A DNA stretch of 64,000 bases from Methylocystis parvus OBBP. Its GTDB lineage: Bacteria > Pseudomonadota > Alphaproteobacteria > Rhizobiales > Beijerinckiaceae. This document shows positions 62,818 to 64,000 of this stretch, in pieces; position 1 is the first letter of the stretch, and each line of letters starts with the position of its first letter. Location of the stretch: assembly GCF_027571405.1 (NCBI RefSeq), contig NZ_CP092968.1, forward strand, positions 3,618,001-3,682,000, given 5' to 3'. The translations under genes and the position numbers were made by a program. The notes under the pieces were generated by a model, which saw only the letters and a program-made list of their open reading frames with translations, was not told where the DNA came from and searched no databases.

Positions 62818-64000
62818 TCTGCTCGCGCGCGTGGAAGGCGAAGGCGCGCTGAAGCTCGTTATCCGTGACGGCAAGGTGCGGCGCGCCGAATTCAACATTT
62901 TCGAGCCGCCTCGATTCTTCGAAGCCTTTCTGCGCGGACGGCATTTTACGGAGACGCCGGACATTGTCGCGCGCATCTGCGGCATTTGTCCCGTCGCCTA
63001 TCAGATGAGCGCGGTACATGCGCTCGAAAACCTTGTTGGCGTCTCGGTCGACGGGCCTTTGCGCGAGTTGCGCCGGCTGCTCTATTGCGGTGAGTGGATC
63101 GAGTCGCATGTTTTGCATATTTATATGCTGCATGCGCCGGATTTCCTTGGCTATGACGGCGGCGTGCAAATGGCGCGCGATCATGGCGACGCGGTGAAGC
63201 GCGGCCTGCAATTGAAAAAGGTCGGCAATGAAATCCTCCAGCTCTTGGGCGGCCGGGAGATTCATCCCATCAATGTCCGCGTCGGCGGATTTCATCGCAC
63301 CCCGCGCAAACGCGAATTGGCGCCGCTGGCCGAGAAACTGAAATGGGCGCGCGAGGCGGCGCTGGAAACGGCTCGATGGGTTGCGACATTCGACTTTCCG
63401 GAGCGCGAGCGCGACTATGCGTTCGTCACGCTGAATCACGCGACCGAGTATCCTTTCAACGAGGGGCGGATCGTCTCAAATCGCGGCCTCGACATTGCCG
63501 CCGCCGAATATGACGAGCACTTTGAAGAAAGCCACGTTGCGCATTCCACCGCGCTCCACTCCCGTTTAAAAGATGGCGGGGGCGCGTATCTCACCGGACC
63601 CCTCGCGCGGTTCAATATGTGCTTTGCGCAGCTCTCGCCGCTGGCGCAGCAGACGGCGCGGGAGATCGGTCTCGGCGAAAGCTGCCGGAATCCTTACCGC
63701 AGCATCATGGTTCGCGCGGTTGAAACCGTTTACGCCTGCGACGAAGCGCTGCGCGTGATCGAGAATTACGAGGAGCCGGATACGCCCTGCGTTGCTGTTC
63801 AGCCACGCTCGGGGGTCGGCTACGCCGCAACGGAGGCGCCGCGCGGCATGCTTTATCATCGCTATCAAATCGGCGATGACGGGCTCATCCAGGACGCGCA
63901 GATCGTGCCGCCAACCTCGCAAAACCAGGCATGTCTCGAGGAAGATCTGATCGACTTCATCGGCGGCTTTCTCGACCTGCCCGACAAGGACCTGCAATAT
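62792..64000 (+). CDS. NiFe hydrogenase group 3b large (alpha) subunit, partial
   Basis: The frame is open for 403 codons to the window edge. It starts [20 protein letters not shown], with the conserved RVEGEG element and the first nickel-ligand motif [11 protein letters not shown] near residue 62. HALENL and [15 protein letters not shown] follow, as in F420/NADP-type catalytic subunits. The C-terminal DPCxxC motif and protease-cleaved tail are beyond the edge. It holds the NiFe(CN)2CO site that oxidises or makes hydrogen. Confidence 0.95.
   Translation, partial: MPSKTIKVDLLARVEGEGALKLVIRDGKVRRAEFNIFEPPRFFEAFLRGRHFTETPDIVARICGICPVAYQMSAVHALENLVGVSVDGPLRELRRLLYCGEWIESHVLHIYMLHAPDFLGYDGGVQMARDHGDAVKRGLQLKKVGNEILQLLGGREIHPINVRVGGFHRTPRKRELAPLAEKLKWAREAALETARWVATFDFPERERDYAFVTLNHATEYPFNEGRIVSNRGLDIAAAEYDEHFEESHVAHSTALHSRLKDGGGAYLTGPLARFNMCFAQLSPLAQQTAREIGLGESCRNPYRSIMVRAVETVYACDEALRVIENYEEPDTPCVAVQPRSGVGYAATEAPRGMLYHRYQIGDDGLIQDAQIVPPTSQNQACLEEDLIDFIGGFLDLPDKDLQY

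Noticed and set aside
1..64000. CRISPR arrays, rRNA genes, complete insertion sequences
   Set aside because: No regularly spaced direct repeats of 24-40 bases, no rRNA-like sequence and no transposase with terminal repeats were seen on either strand by eye.

Overview
The window is 64 kb of GC-rich, gene-dense chromosome from an alphaproteobacterium, most likely a Hyphomicrobiales (Rhizobiales) member. Supporting features are paired F0 b'/b subunits, HisG with HisZ, a GTTC-N7-GTTC LexA box, a TTAA-N7-TTAA CtrA-type site, IalB and HPP family genes, and the order ffs...dnaX-ybaB-recR. A methylotroph or methanotroph such as Methylocystaceae/Beijerinckiaceae would fit a broken formate dehydrogenase fragment and a copper-type peptide cluster, but that is inference. 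No rRNA or tRNA gene, complete IS element, prophage or CRISPR array was recognised.

Layout. 0-8.1 kb: a remnant of fdsA, then a minus-strand type I secretion locus (TolC-like channel, HlyD-like adaptor, ABC exporter with two degenerate C39 domains) and its probable cargo, a family 16 glycosidase. 8.8-18 kb: glyQ, a lipid kinase, a small gene behind an SOS box, a ChaC-like enzyme, smc and a SWIM-finger protein. 18.3-21.1 kb: the F0 ATP synthase operon (atpI-B-E-F'-F) with a strong terminator. 21.1-31.3 kb: two secreted proteins facing the aa3 cytochrome oxidase operon (coxB-coxA-ctaB-small membrane protein-ctaG-coxC), then a DUF983 gene, surf1, thrC and a GNAT gene. 31.3-36.1 kb: a MITE-like repeat, a CtrA-type site, a WecG-type glycosyltransferase, a DUF1254 protein and hisZ-hisG.

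36.2-49.2 kb: hemerythrin-like and DUF4239 proteins, SRP RNA (ffs), a GFA-type protein, dnaX-ybaB-recR, a DsbA-like oxidoreductase, HPP protein, rpsD with a structured and terminated stretch upstream, several envelope hypotheticals, a methyltransferase/GT61 pair and a tail-fibre-like secreted protein. 49.3-54.3 kb: rpsA, followed by a bufferin-type peptide cluster made of three tandem Cys/His-rich secreted precursors, a DUF692 (MNIO) iron enzyme and its DUF2063 partner. 54.3-58.7 kb: XdhC and MobA-like molybdenum cofactor genes converging on a two-subunit molybdenum hydroxylase. 58.9-64 kb: an HU-like protein and a group 3b-type NiFe hydrogenase operon (beta, a cyclic-nucleotide-domain protein, gamma, delta, alpha); the alpha subunit runs off the right edge.

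The most interesting parts are the three-precursor bufferin-type cluster, the hydrogenase with an embedded cNMP-domain gene, the type I secretion locus with duplicated C39-like domains and a non-RTX cargo, the SOS-controlled small gene, and the structured RNA candidate upstream of rpsD.
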